64,000 nt of DNA from Erigeron canadensis (taxonomy: Eukaryota; Streptophyta; Magnoliopsida; Asterales; Asteraceae), in the NCBI RefSeq assembly GCF_010389155.1, contig NC_057766.1, forward strand, positions 23,135,516-23,199,515, in the 5' to 3' direction. Under the pieces are notes generated by a model that searched no databases, was not told the DNA's origin, and worked only from the letters and a program-made list of their open reading frames with translations. A program made the translations under genes and the position numbers. The stretch's first letter is position 1. Each line of letters starts with the position of its first letter. Positions 20,634 to 33,900 of this stretch are shown one piece after another.

Positions 20634-23600
20634 ATGGAAAACATGAATTACGGCGAGGAACTTGTAAGAGAATTCCTAATCTTCAGAGGATTCACAACAA
20701 CATTACAATCTTATGAAAAAGAATTATCATCAGATTTTGGCAATTCTTTTCATAATCAACACAAAATCTTTGATCTTATTTTCTCTATTTACATTCCTAA
20801 TTTCCAGCCTCAAAATCTTATATCTCTTTTCTCCTTTTTCAAACAATCCTTTTCTTCTCATCAAGATTCTCATTTGATTCATACTTTATCCAAATTACAG
20901 ATCTCCATCCTTAAATATTACATTGTTTTTGCTTTTCAAGCTGGCAGAAATGATAAAATTGTTGAGCTTTTTAAAGTTCATGGTGATGATCTGATGAAAC
21001 AAAATCATGGTTGGGTGTCTTGGTTTGGTGGGTTTTTTGTTTTGCTTCTGGGTTTTGTTTGTTTTGTTGTGAAAGTTGGAAATTTGATTGCTTTTTGTTT
21101 GTTTGTTGCAGCAATTCCATATATGAAGAACCCGAGCTTGGATCCGTTGTTTCGGGTTTATTTTACCAAGGAATGGATTGATGGTCTGAATCTTTCTGTT
21201 AGGAATTTTTTGAGTGAAGTGTTTAATGGAACTCATATCCTTTTTTTTTTTCTTCTTTTGTTTAATACAATGTGTTTTGGAATCTTTTCTTATGAATTTT
21301 GTAGTTTTTAAATCTATAATAACTAATAAGTAATTGCGTAGCTAACTCGGGTTAACGATTTAGAGTAGCAACTTGTTCACTTACATCGATAATGGCAAGC
21401 TGTCATGAAAATTATTTGTAATGATAATGTATCTGCATTTTGATTACCAATAATAACAATATGGCGTTAGGTTATATTTCTATGCTTAGTACATTATTCA
21501 AGGAGGTTACTCATTGATGATTTCGTTTAAATTGCAATCAAAATATGTAAATTCGGTTGCTATTCTATATAAGAATGCTGACTAGCTCATTAGTTTTGAT
21601 GATGTATTTACTCTTAATCAAAGGCCAATGCAAAAATTCCTTAACTAAGCCACGCATTCCTGCATTGTTGAAAATTAGTTCGGAAAAGCATGCTGTGAAT
21701 CGTCTCAAGAATGACATTAAGCATCTTAATACTAGATTGTCACAACTTCAGGCTTTGTTAGAGGAAAAGGAATCTCAGTTATCTCAGTCAAGGAGGTAAA
21801 GTTGTTTCGTTACTGTCTGATTAATGCAAAAGTTAAAGACTTTTCCTGACCATGTTTTTATATTCAGTAATATTGCAACTACTCGCCAACTAAGCATCGG
21901 GCATATCAATGAATCGGTGTGCTCATCTGCACCTCAGAATCGGCCAAGCTATTTACCTAATGAACCATCTGTTACATCCAAAGAAACACGTACTAGTAAT
22001 TTGAGTGGGAGACAGTCATTAGGCAAGGATGTTAATCTACCCGAGGGTTCAGGAGATGATGAAATTCAACAAGAGGATGATTTTGCAGAAGTCAAAGTTG
22101 ACTTTCAGGTGAGATTGCTCATTTATCATCATTATCATTCGCATTCTCTTATTCATATCTTTGTTTATTATATGTCTTTTGGCTATTGCTGGATTGTGAT
22201 ATTGGTCTTGTTATCTTGGACTTGTGTTTTGTAGGAGACTTTCTTGGGACACACAAGTCCTATTAGCTGTTGCAGGTTCTCTACATCAGGGGACAACATT
22301 GCAAGTGCTTCTGTTGATGGCACAGTCAGGTAGATAATAAAGCATTTAATTTCTATATGTCTTATAAATGAGAAAGTTCCAAAGTATCGTTTCCTTTTTT
22401 TTTTTGATTTTTCCTGTATCCTAATGAAGGATATGGACATACGACTCATCAACTTCAGCATCAAGGAATGCAACCATCTATTGTGGGGCAGAGATCATGT
22501 CACTCGAATGGGACTGCAAATCTGACCGCTTGGTATGCTATTTCAAGCAATAACCTTTTTAGTTTGAAAGTTTGTATATGATTATGATGGTAGTGCAATG
22601 CTATTTTTTGTCTTTAGATGAACATTTCCCTTACACTTGTTGATAGTAAATAGGTAAAAACATCCTCAGAACGACAATGAATGATGATTTGAGTGTTAAT
22701 CTCTCTATGCTTAACATACTATAATTTGACCATCTCACTGTCCCTCTATGTGTATTTACTCTAAATATGACTGAAGTTTTAGAGAATTGCGTTAGATCCG
22801 TAGATAAACAATGGAAAATGTTACATTTTAGACATTACTATGACTGCTTATTGATTTCTGAAACGTTAGTATATGTTTATTATTAATATGAAGGTGCACA
22901 GTTTCCAAGCATATATAACAGTGGAAAAATGTACATCTATCAATTTATGAAGATTGGTTAAATTATCATTGTTTTTTGGGGGGTTATGATGGTTGGAAAC
23001 CAGGAAATAAAGGTCCTGCATTTAATTGTCCATTTTGACAAAGCTTCTCATAGGCACTGCTGATGGAGGTATAAAAGCATGGAATGTTGATGCAAAGAGA
23101 GTTGTTTGTGATCTCAGTACGACTGATGCATTTCCATGGTTTGTTTTTAGTCTAGTTTGTGCACGCCTTTTCTTATTTTGTTGGCTGTTAGGATTAAAGA
23201 AATACACAGCGTGAAGATTGATGGCGGTTCATCTTTGTGTATGTTTTGTGTTTGCAGTGTTCTGGATCTAAAATGCAGCCCTGTGGAACCATTATTTGTG
23301 TCTGCGGCCGCATCCCGAGGGTACTTACTCTCTGCCTAGTTTATTTGTAAAGATCTATGTTATTTGTTTACTAGATATTTGATCCACTTTTTGTGCTTTT
23401 AATTCACTTCTGCGCTACTAATAGGCATGGCTCAAGTTATATTGATAAGCTGGGATTTGCTTCACTGACCGTGTGGAATATGAGAACATGGAAGGCCATG
23501 GTATGTGTTTGTGGATCGTTGTAGCCAAAGTACTAGAATTGTTCTACATTACTCCTATATACCTACATACATAAGAAATAAAGGAGTCTTACTTATCGAT

Positions 23601-24500
23601 TTTATTGAAGACAGTCCTTCCTCTTGGGAAAGATCCACCTGCAATTACATCCCTATGCTTCAACCACAACGGAAAGATTTTAGCGGCTGCAGCAACCGAT
23701 GGAATGATTCACATGTTTGGTATCCTTTAAAATTCCTTTATTTTTATTTTTTGCTAAATGAGTACATAGTAGAAAGAACAAAATGCTTGCACCTTGACAA
23801 GACTCAGATATGTCAGCCGGTCTGCAAATCACCGGATGGCCAGCTCATGATTCTGCTATCAGCTCTGTTCTTTTTGGGCCAGACGAGACTAGCATATTTA
23901 CTTTGGGTATAGATGGAAAGGTAAGTTCTTGACTTATTCACTTATACATTAATTATATTTAATTATGTTTGGAAGGTTATATACATTAATCAATGGTTGT
24001 TGCAGGTATTTGAGTGGAGCTTGCAAAGTCCGGGTAAGGTTCTCTGGTCGAAAAATATTAACAGGTATGCGTATTCTGGGCCTTTTAGCCTTTGGCTCCT
24101 AACTTATGGATATATAAGTTATTGATCTAAATGTCTTCCATTATGCAGGTTTTGTAATCTCCAAAGTTCACAATATTATAGACATGAAATGGCTCTAGAT
24201 GCAAATGGTAAACGACTTTTGGTGACATCTGATTCAGTCAGAGCTCCAATATACCAGGTCCAATACACATCTCTCCCTCTATATAGATACTTGTTTCTTG
24301 TTATACTAAATGTTGAAATATTTGGAATAACGTGTCATGCTCTAAACAATTTTGTGTGTAACCAGGTTCAGGATCATATGAACGGGCTAAAAACGCTTCC
24401 TCATAGTGCAGCCATATCGACTGTAGACTGGCATCCGACCTTGCCTATCTTCTTGACAGGATCAGTGGACAACTCCGTTCGGGTCACATCAATCTTATGA
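20634..24500 (+). CDS. WDR91: WD repeat-containing protein 91 homolog, 14 exons, ~618 aa
   Basis: Exons: 20634-21027, 21112-21234, 21654-21795, 21868-22108, 22235-22329, 22430-22532, 23044-23138, 23258-23320, 23425-23500, 23611-23719, 23808-23920, 24006-24064, 24149-24257, 24366-24500; phases agree and the total is 1857 nt. The N-terminus (EELVREFLIFRGFTTTLQSY) is the LisH-like start of WDR91; ILKYYIVFAFQAGRNDKIVE and VYFTKEWIDGLNLSVRNFLS match its helical region. A coiled coil follows (about 185-215), then a low-complexity linker. From about residue 300 come WD40 repeats: GHTSPISCCRF, ASASVDGTVRIWTYD, LIGTADGGIKAWNVD, LAAAATDGMIHMFD, FTLGIDGKVFEWSL, FLTGSVDNSVRV. Animal WDR91 acts on endosomes, restraining PI3-kinase and serving Rab7; that role in plants is an inference. 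All introns are GT-AG except intron 2. Confidence 0.9.
21235..21653 (+). other. U12-type AT-AC intron (intron 2 of the WDR91-like gene)
   Basis: The 5' splice site is ATATCCTTTTT, the U12 consensus. The 3' side has a branch point TTCCTTAAC (21637-21645) and ends CCAC, 8-10 bases further on. Splicing joins ACT C to GC ATT, giving FNGT|RIPALLK in frame. No GT donor nearby gives a sensible junction. The minor spliceosome would remove this intron. Confidence 0.9.
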
Positions 24501-25750
24501 TGGTTTACTGTTTGATGCCTTTCATTGTCTTTGGCTGATGGTTTCATTGGTCGTGAAGAGAGTAGTTTCTTTGGAGTTTTGTGTGTTTAGTTTCTTATAG
24601 AAGAGGGTTTTGTTTTCAATATAGAGGTTGTTTTAGCAGTTGATAGTGACTGATCAAAATCTGTTGACATCAGTACCCAACATGAGATTGATCACAAGAA
24701 GTTCATGACTAGTTCACTTCAAATACGGCCCTGGTTTTGTTTGAGGGAAACTAGTTACAGAAAAGGTTTAAATATTCATGGTTGGATTAGAGCTGAATAG
24801 TAAACTTCTTACTCTGTATGTAACAAGTTGTACATGTTAATATTACACATCATTTGCCTGTGTATTGACTATTGAGTTGCATTTTCACTTGGGATTAGGA
24901 AGAAAATTAAGTTGCATTCACAAACTTGTAGAACAAGCTATAAATGTTGTCAAACGTTGGAAGCGGTATGGTTTGTGATGGTATTTGCAATTGATGATGT
25001 TGGAAAGTCGAATTTTCTCACTCTTTATTGATGTGTTTTCAGCAAAAACAGGGGACAGCATTACAGCCAATGACATACTAGTCAACGACCTGAATATCGT
25101 ATCCCATATGCTGGCGATCATATGCTGTCTTTTGTTTCTCTTCGAATTGCTTTTGAGAATTCGAACTGAATGCTGGTGGGGATTTCGACTTAAATGTTAT
25201 GCAATTCAGCTTATTATCTACAATTTGACCAACGGTTTATGAGGCATACGCCTCTTTGAGTTTACACTATCAAATTATGATCAAAACATATATCACATTC
25301 ATGTAATTTACCTACTTTGGTTTCTAGTTTTTTTTAGAGCATATGTGATCATTCTTTTAGACCCATGCTGATAATTCATAAGGACCTGCCTTGTATTTTA
25401 AAAGAACAAAACGATAAACTTTATCTATCAATTGAACCCACCAGTCAATATAGATTTTAAAAGTAATAATTATTTAAAGTTATAGATGAAATATACCCGA
25501 AAAGAAACAAAATAGCAATCAAAATGTGTACTTTCCATCCATATAAGGTTGATAAATAGCGATCTGGCCAAAATGAGTGTGAATTATTGATTAGTACCAT
25601 ATACTCAAATTATGTCTTAATTAAAAATAGTAATGGGAAAACTATGAAATATTTTTCGGTTTGAAACCTTGTAAGAAGTTTTAGTTTTATTTTTACCGAC
25701 TTACCTGAAATGTTAATGTATTATTATTTAGTTTTTGATCTTGTTTAAAA
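24501..25750. other. 3' flank of the WDR91-like gene and intergenic DNA
   Basis: The T-rich 3' UTR-like sequence after the TGA runs to about 24900. From there to 25750 no gene or repeat end is recognised. Confidence 0.45.
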
Positions 25751-26039
25751 CTAGTAACGTTTGGGCCCTGCTTTGCGGGGTTCCAATTGTCATGTTAATA
25801 CAGTTTCGTTATGTTAATCTATTTGTGTTGAACCAATTTAATAATTCAAAAGATAAAGTATGAAAACTCAAGAAAAAACTTGAATAAAACAAATAATGTT
25901 TTTGCGAGAAAACTAAGAAAACCGAATAAAAAAGTTTGCAATATCTATTACATACTTTTGGTTTGTTCAATAAAAAAAACAAAAACAAAGAAAAAACAAA
26001 ATGTTGAGTAAAAGTTTTCAATATATTAGTTGAGAACAC

Positions 26040-26289
26040 AAAAACAAAAAAAACTATGAAAAATACCGAAAGAAAGAACTCTAAACAGTATACATTTTGG
26101 CAAAATCTAAATAGTGATGCGGGGTATAAGATGTACCAATAAAAAAATATTTGTGCAAGAAACCAAGAGAAACCAAAAGGAAAAAAACCCGAATGGAATC
26201 CGATATGACAAAATTTGAGTAGAAACGTAGGGTGTAGGTGGACCAATAGAACAGTGTCACGTGGTGGTGGCGGTGGCACTGTTCATTAG
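26040..26289. repeat. ~250-bp tandem unit, left copy (right copy 29338-29607)
   Basis: Blocks shared in order with 29338-29607: CTAAATAGTGATGCGGGGTA, GGACCAATAGAA, CAAGAAACC(A/T)AGA, GGAATC(C/T)GATATGACAA, GTGGACCAATAGAACAGTGT and CACTGTTCATT. If the solo LTR is removed, the two copies become adjacent, so the tandem duplication predates the LTR insertion. The segment GAACAGTGTCAC...CACTGTTC is itself an inverted repeat present in both copies. Confidence 0.85.
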
Positions 26290-29200
26290 TGTAACAACCC
26301 TGACTTTTGACCCGTTGACTATTTGTGCAACTTGGCTAACAATTTAGTTAGCAATATAATTTAAGTCTTTTGGAGTTCATTTAAGTGCAATGTGTTCATA
26401 TAGATCAATTTATCGTTCAACTCGGGACTTATGTTCTAGTTGAGGTCATTAGTCATGCTAATCAAATTTACATCTTGAGATGACGTTTAGATTAATTGGC
26501 TTTGCGGTGTTAGACGACACTTAATCTAGTTAGAAACTTGAAATGGATCCTCCATGGGTTTCACCCAACCCATGACCTACCCAACTCACCATACTCTTAT
26601 CTTTCCCCATCCATTCATTTCTCTTTCACTTTTTCTCTCTAAACACACCCAAGAACACACACACATACTCATCTCTCTCAATCTCTAAATTTCTTCTTCA
26701 ATTAGTGTTGTTTGAGCAAGATTTATACAAGAATCATCATCATTATCATCATTTCTTCATCATATCAAAAATATTTGGAATTTAAAGTGCAAGAAACCTT
26801 CCATCATAGCTCAAAAACGGGTTTTTGACACTTGGGAGAAGATTTGGTAAGTTAACTCATCTCAAATTCATCATTTTATGTTAATAATCATGTTTCTAAA
26901 ACAAACCCATGAGTTGTTGGTCAATTTCGGGTTCAAAAACGAATTAGGGTTCAATTAGGGTTTCGAAATGGGTCAAAATGGATTTGAGCAAGGATTTGAT
27001 TTTATGGATTGAAATTATGATGTGGGTTATGTTCAATGATGTTAAAATATGGTGATTTATGCATAAAAATGTGTTTTGGAGCTTTCTTAGTCGATCTTGG
27101 AGTCAAAAAATCTGCCAGTAGGAGCACGGCCGCTCAGACAGACGCTCAGTGCTTGTGGCTGCAGTTTTCCCATAATACAGATGCTCACACGGCCGACCGT
27201 GCGAGCGGCTGCAGTATTTCTGTTCCTTCCCCAACTTTTTCGTTCAGTTATCGGTCGACTTTTAATGATCCAAAACTTGTTTGTTGGTCTTATATTAACA
27301 TACTAAGGTTAACAAAATTGGTTAAACACATTTCTAAACACTTTGATTTTCAAGTGGAATTTTGGTGCTAAGTTATTGAACCGTGTCTAACCAAAACTCT
27401 TCATTTGTCATTTAAACGTTCTCGAATGACTTATAAAACATCTTTAGGGGAAATTGTGGTATAGTATAACTAGTATTGACCATGTCTTGTATTGTGACAT
27501 ATATTGTTAGGTTGTGGACTTTTGACGACCATTGGGCATTCGTAGCTTGATATTAACTTGCTATTGCCGATCAAGGTGAGTTCGTAGCTCCCTACTCGTT
27601 TGAGATTCGGGCTGAAAAGTGTACAACCTTTGTGTGATTACTTGTTTGTTTGTGCAATTCTGTGTTGCCTTGATTGATGACATAGTTCAATTGAGCATAC
27701 GTTTGATTTCCTTGATGATGACATGACTTGATTGTGCATATGTTAAGTGTCTTGAGTGATGACATTGTTTGATTGATGGAATTGTTAACGTGTAAATACG
27801 TGGTTGTTATATGATTATTGTATGTGCATGTTTGGTTGATTATTAGGTTAGTCGTGCATATATGGAAGACGGTAATACTTTCGAAAGGTTGGAGATGTGG
27901 TGGGAAGGCTGCGGGTGACCCTATATATAAGCATCAAAGGCCTTTCAAAAGTAGTATCGTACGAAGTATATACACATAGTGTTTGTTCCTGGGTGGACAT
28001 TGATGGTCATGGTGCAATTGAGTACAATGAAGTACATTACGCACAATTGAGTACAATCAGGTACATTACGTGTAGTGAGTGCAATTGAGGGACATTGATA
28101 GACATGTTGGGCATTATAGAACTTGTTAGATACTTCTTGATATCATTATTACTTGTTCTTGTTTACTATGCGTATTCTAAATACCTTGCGTAGTTCATTA
28201 TGTGAGTACATATGTGAGGGTCATTGATGGACATTGATTGATTATGTATTGTTTGAGTATGATTGATTTATTTATGATTAGGGTAGTTGTACATACATGG
28301 AAGACGATGATACATTTAATGAGTTGGAGATGTGGTGGGAAGGCTGCGGGTGACCCTGTATACAAACATCTAAGATTCCTTAAATGTAAAGTCGTATGAA
28401 ATGTATGTGCATTGTGCATGGTTGAGTTGATGGACATGATGGACATGATGACATTACCGGGTACTTACGTATTTGATGACAATAAATGGGTACTTACGTA
28501 CTTGATGACATTAAACGGGTACTTATGTACTTGATGACATTAAACGGGTACTTATGTACTTGATGACAATATCGATGACAATAGAGGGACAATGTGTGCA
28601 TGTACAAATAAACGGGTACTTACGTACTTGACGACATTAAACGGGTACTTATGTACTTGATGACATTAAACGGGTACTTATGTACTTGATGACAATATCG
28701 ATGACAATAGGGGGACAATGTGTGCATGTGCAATAAACGGGTGCTATACGTACTTGATGACAATTAGATGACATGAGAACAATTGAGGGACATTGATGGA
28801 CATGTTTGACATTTTTGAACTTGATGGATATTTGTTGATGTCGACATTCTGTGTTCTTGTGCATTATGTGTGTTCTAGCTATGGTATGATTGTGCAATGG
28901 ATACATGTGGGTCCAGGTTGCGCTACGAGCCAACCTATATTGAGTACTCGTGCCTTTTAAGGGCTTACTGTAAGTGTGTTCCTTGTTCGTTAGCTTAGTT
29001 CATATTGTGAATGGCTTTGGCATTAGATCCTCGTCATACGCCCCTACGAACTCACCAACCTAGTGTTGACCTTGTTTAGTACACTTTTCAGGTAACCTTG
29101 TGAATCTAAGACGTGATGGTTGATGGATGCTTGCGCTAGAGTTTGGGCTTAGTCTTACATGGATCAAGGATTCATTTTCCCCTATTTGCATTATGCTTTA

Positions 29201-29326
29201 TGTACTTGTTTGTTGATGATGGATTCTCCAAATCTCTTTGTTTTCATATAGTTCATGTTCTACGATAATCCCATGTATACGCTATATCTTTTCGGTAGTA
29301 TTTCGAGCCTAGCTCGGGGTGTTACA
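26290..29326 (+). mobile_element. Solo LTR of a Gypsy element (Tekay-like), 3037 bp
   Basis: It starts TGTAACAACCCTGAC and ends CTCGGGGTGTTACA, with the 5-bp target duplication ATTAG at 26285-26289 and 29327-29331. There is no gag-pol, PBS or second LTR. The length and TGTAACA/TGTTACA ends fit Del/Tekay chromovirus LTRs. Unequal recombination between two LTRs leaves exactly this structure. Inside are a GGTGGGAAGGCTGCGGGTGA block present twice (about 27899 and 28335) and the short tandem repeats at 28453-28765. Confidence 0.9.
28453..28765 (+). repeat. ~31-33 bp tandem repeats in higher-order units inside the solo LTR
   Basis: The unit AACGGGTACTTATGTACTTG then ATGACATTA repeats about eight times. 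A longer unit of about 155 bp (three short units followed by CAATATCGATGACAATAG, GGGACAATGTGTGCATGT) occurs twice. The core TACTTAYGTACTTG contains the palindrome-like GTAC. Confidence 0.85.
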
Positions 29327-29640
29327 ATTAGCCTCACGTTTAATAAAACAAAAACAAAAAAACTATAAAAATATAGAAAGAAAAACTCCAAACGGATACG
29401 ATATGGCAAAATCTAAATAGTGATGCGGGGTATAAGATGGACCAATAGAAAAGAGCATAAAAGGAAAAAAAATTATGCAAGAAACCTAGAAAAACCAAAA
29501 GAAAAAAACTCAAACGGAATCTGATATGACAAGATCCGAATTAAAACACGGATATAAGTGGACCAATAGAACAGTGTCACATAACGGCGACACTGTTCAT
29601 TGGCCTCACATTTAATGATATGATGATGATAATAACCAGT

Positions 29641-30901
29641 TCTAAAATATATATTGTTTTTCTTATTTAACATCATAGGTTGTTTTAGTAAAGATTAGCG
29701 TGGTGTTGATATTTTATATTTCAGTTAAGACATTATATGCAATTCTTTTAATGATATATATATATATATATTTAAAACATTTATATCGATTTATACTATT
29801 AAATAAAACAAATTACCTCCTCTTTAAATATCAAAGTGTTAAAAAAATAATCCAAATTGGTTAACTATTATATTTACTAATTTAAATATCTTTACTAATT
29901 TAAATATCTTTACTTTATGTACTTATTCTTAACTAAATAATTCACAAGATAGGTTTCTCAACTCCTAAATTGACAACACTATTTCATTTTTACATCAATT
30001 AAATCCGTTAATAACCACACCATTACTTTCACCACCACCGGCACTACACCATCGCTATTACCCGCCGTCGCGGCCACCACTCGTTGCCGTCGCCACCATT
30101 ACATCATCGTCGTTTTACGCGAGTACCCTTTTATTATAATATTATATATAAATTATCTAATTATGTTATATTAATTATAATCTTATAATTATGAAAAATA
30201 ATTTTCAAAATTATTGATTTAGTTTGCTTATTATTTAATTTTTAATTTTTAATTTTTAATAAATATTTACCAAATCAAGATTTAAATTGAAAGTGTATAA
30301 ATTTTTTTTTTTAATGATTTTAAATAATTCGGTGATTTGATAGACTTAAAATCTTTAAAATGTATTGTTTTTGTAAAATGTGAATTCACAAATTTAAATA
30401 GTATGTGAAGAGTGTTAAAACACTATTACTCCAAATTATATCAAATCATAAACATTACTTTATTGTATGTTGTATAAAGCAAGTAAACCACTATGGTTTC
30501 AAAGATTGGGTTTGTTATTATGAGATAGTGATTAAAAAGACTTTTGGTACCAAAACACACACACGGTTTCCTTCTTCTTTCTTTTGTATTTGTACACCCA
30601 ATATCATCATAATGATAATTAGTTGAATTGTCATCATTTAAATCTCATCATTAATCAAATCAAATCAAATCATTTTCATTTTCCATTTTCCATTTTGTCA
30701 CCCAACTAATAAGCCAACTTCACACTACCAACTCAACCCCCAGATCGTTACTTCCCACCACACTCTCTCTTTACATTTTAAGATCTATATCTATATCTAT
30801 ATTACACACACACACAGAAAACACATACATACATATACATATAGATCCATATATATATATACACACACACACACAAGAAAGAATCTTGGAAGAGTGTTAC
30901 A
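29641..30901. other. Intergenic DNA and upstream region of the UDP-GlcNAc diphosphorylase gene
   Basis: A TA run at 29755-29771, then AT-rich DNA with a local GC-rich CCACC/CGTCGCC patch (30030-30120). The last 150 bp before the ATG are a leader rich in CT, (CTATAT)n, (CA)n and (TA)n. (CA)n and (TA)n lie within 90 bases of the start codon and probably lie in the 5' UTR. Confidence 0.45.
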
Positions 30902-33900
30902 ATGAGTGAACCTGCCACAATAGAAAACAATAATCATCACAATAATAATAATAACAGTAGCAGTAATGGCTCATCATCACCACCTCCACCACCACCACAG
31001 GCACTTGTTGAAAGACTTAAAGATTATGGTCAAGAAGATGCTTTTGCTTTCTGGGATCAACTCTCTTCTCACCAACAAAACTTTCTTGTTCAAGAATTTG
31101 AGGTCTAATTCTTCTAAATTTATCACCTTTATTAGTTTTTACACAGTTCCTTGCATTTTTGTGTGGATAAAGTTACAAACTTTATTGATTAGGTCATGTT
31201 TTGTGATTAGATTTTGTAATCTTTTTGGATATTTGGAAATACCCAAATGGAAAATATTGGGAAAATTTGATATATATATATAGGGTATATAAATTTGTGT
31301 GTGTGTGCAATGTGGGATTGTTTTTGGATTAGATTTGATGATTTAGTTATTGGAAATACCCAAATGGGAAAATGCGTAATGTGGGATTGTTTGATATTGG
31401 TTTGGCAGAGTTTGGATCTTCCAAGGATTGATCGAATGATTCGGTGTTCGTTTCAGTCACATGGTTCGTGATTTTTTAAAATTTGTGTTTTGGGTAATTT
31501 GCGTTTGTGTTTTAATGGTGTAAAGAAATAATTGGTTACTGGGTCATGAATCTTTTTAGGGCTACCGGCCGCGGCTATAGAGCCAGTGCCAGAGAGTTCG
31601 GTTTCAACTGTAGAAGATAGGACACTTGAAGATAGAGAAAAGTGGTGGAAAATGGGACTAAAGGCAATTTCGGATGGGAAATTAGCTATTTTGCTTTTAT
31701 CCGGCGGACAGGTATTGATTATGACTCACAAGATTTAGTAATGTTGATTTATAAACTAAGGATTAATCAATAGTAAAATTAGTAGTTAAAGACTATTTGT
31801 TTTGTGGAATAAAAAGGATGTAAGGAAATGTGCTTAGATTTTCACTAAATTATGTTTGAAATAGTCGTATACAATGAGTCTTGTTTGGATTGATTTACTC
31901 AACTTAAGATAAATATGGCAATTATATTAAGTTTCATTATGCCTTTTTGTTTCTTGAGATGCCCACTAATGACAAACTTAATGATTAATCTATGGGCATA
32001 ATTAAAGGTGGTGGAAAGTAGTTTTATGCTTTATGAAAAGTGCATACTGAATGAATAATTGATGTTTTTACAAAAAAAGTTTCGTTATACAGATTTTGAT
32101 TCTTCATCACAAGATACAAAACTCAAACAACCAAATGATCATGATTACTAGATACAAAAAACAAAAGGGAGTTAGTGAAATGTATGGTTATCTGCTTTGG
32201 TTCGAGACTTGGAGCTAGATTAGTTGAAGTTCGCAAGTAACCAGAACTCGCCTAGGAGAAAATATCGATCTATGTAATTATAGGAAAAGCAATTCTAGTT
32301 TTTTTTTTTTTACTTTTATAATTGACCAATCACAATCTTTCTTATTACAAATAAATAGCTACACAAAAGTTTCTTACAAATAAAGGAAAATACATCATTT
32401 AACTCATCAGTTTAACTTATTAGTTGATAATCATTATTAACATATTAGTTTATAACCATTATTAGATGATTTGCCATCAACTTTGACAAATTTGCATAGT
32501 TTTTACACACATTACAAAAACTATAATTAGTAATTTAGTTGAAGTTGATTGAACAAGTACTAAAATTCATTCACGATTACTTTAGTTTTCTTCCTAAAAA
32601 TCTAACTTAACTATGTAAATTACCATGATGTGATATTAATATTCATGCAACACATAATATATGAAACTAACATAACAACACTAATAAGTGTTATGCAAAC
32701 AAAAATCTTATTTCTCATGAGAGTAATAATTCGTACTTAATATAAAGTGTTTTATACGCAAACAAAATATTCAGTAGTACTTATTTGTCATTTAAATATT
32801 TATAATCGGATATTATACACTACCCGTGATTCCCTGTATCCACGTGGGTCTGATGACTTGTATATGAACTTATAAGATAAGATGATAGTTATAGATATTA
32901 AAGGCATTTTAACAACATAAAGTTAATGTATTTTTGATAGTTTTAAGGGTAATTCAATCTTCTCAAATTATTCATAGTAGCGAAAACTTTTTCTCTTATT
33001 CTATATATTCATTTTGATGATGAATATAAAAATTCAGGGTACGCGTCTTGGAAGTTCTGCTCCTAAAGGATGTTTTAGTAAGTGTTTTAAATGTGATTCA
33101 TTGTTACTTTCCAACGTGTTTCACCATATTACAATTACAGATATTAAATACATTGTTTCTTTTTTAGTCAGCCAAGTTTTGTGTATACATTTGATTATTG
33201 ATGAAACTGTTTTTCTTTTTCGTTATAGATATTGGACTTCCATCAGGAAAATCACTTTTCCAACTCCAGGCTGAACGAATTCTCTGTCTCCAAAGATTGG
33301 CAACTCAATCCATTAACGAGGGTGAATTTTTGTTCTTGTAAAGTTTGATGCATTTAATCTCTTTTTCCATGCTGTCCTAATCTTTTTTTGGTATCTGCAG
33401 GTTCTGGTAATGTTGTACCAATACATTGGTACATAATGACCAGCCCATTTACCGATAAAGCAACACGTGATTTTTTCAAACAACACAAATATTTTGGTCT
33501 CGATGCTGATCAGGTGAGTTAATTTTTTCCAGAAAAATGTAATTTTTAGATTTTTTATTAGATACATATTTTGTTTATGTTGGAAGCTATTTGGTGCAGG
33601 TTACATTTTTCTCTCAAGGCACCATACCTTGTGTGTCAAGGGACGGCAGATTTATTATGGAAACTCCATACCAGGTGGCGAAAGCTCCTGATGGGAATGG
33701 AGGAGTTTATTCAGGTATTATCCGACATGACTAATTATAAAAGCCTGGTTATTTCGAAATGCTTAGATTTTGACTGTAAATTTTAGCATTGAAGTATTCA
33801 AGGCTATTAGAAGACATGTCCTCGAGAGGCGTCAAATACGTGGATTGCTATGGAGTTGACAATGCTTTGGTGTGTAATTTTTATTTATTTTAATCTCTTC

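Larger units (their letters stand above)
25751..29640 (-). mobile_element. Helitron-like block, split by a solo LTR
   Basis: The minus-strand 3' end at 25751 has a hairpin CCCCGCAAAGCAGGG followed by CCAAACGTTACTAG and a flanking T, as in Helitrons. The right boundary is approximate, chosen where the internal repeats stop (about 29640); no clean A|TC start was identified. The block contains no RepHel frame. An antisense 156-aa open frame at 25809-26279 is a product of the TTT-rich sequence and is not called. Confidence 0.55.

Noticed and set aside
20895..21236. 113-codon antisense frame over WDR91 exons 1-2
   Set aside because: Overlaps conserved coding exons on the plus strand and has no motif of its own.
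25809..26279. 156-codon open frame on the minus strand rich in Phe, Leu and Ser
   Set aside because: It is the complement of A-rich Helitron sequence whose tandem copy at 29338-29607 does not keep the frame; no protein motif.
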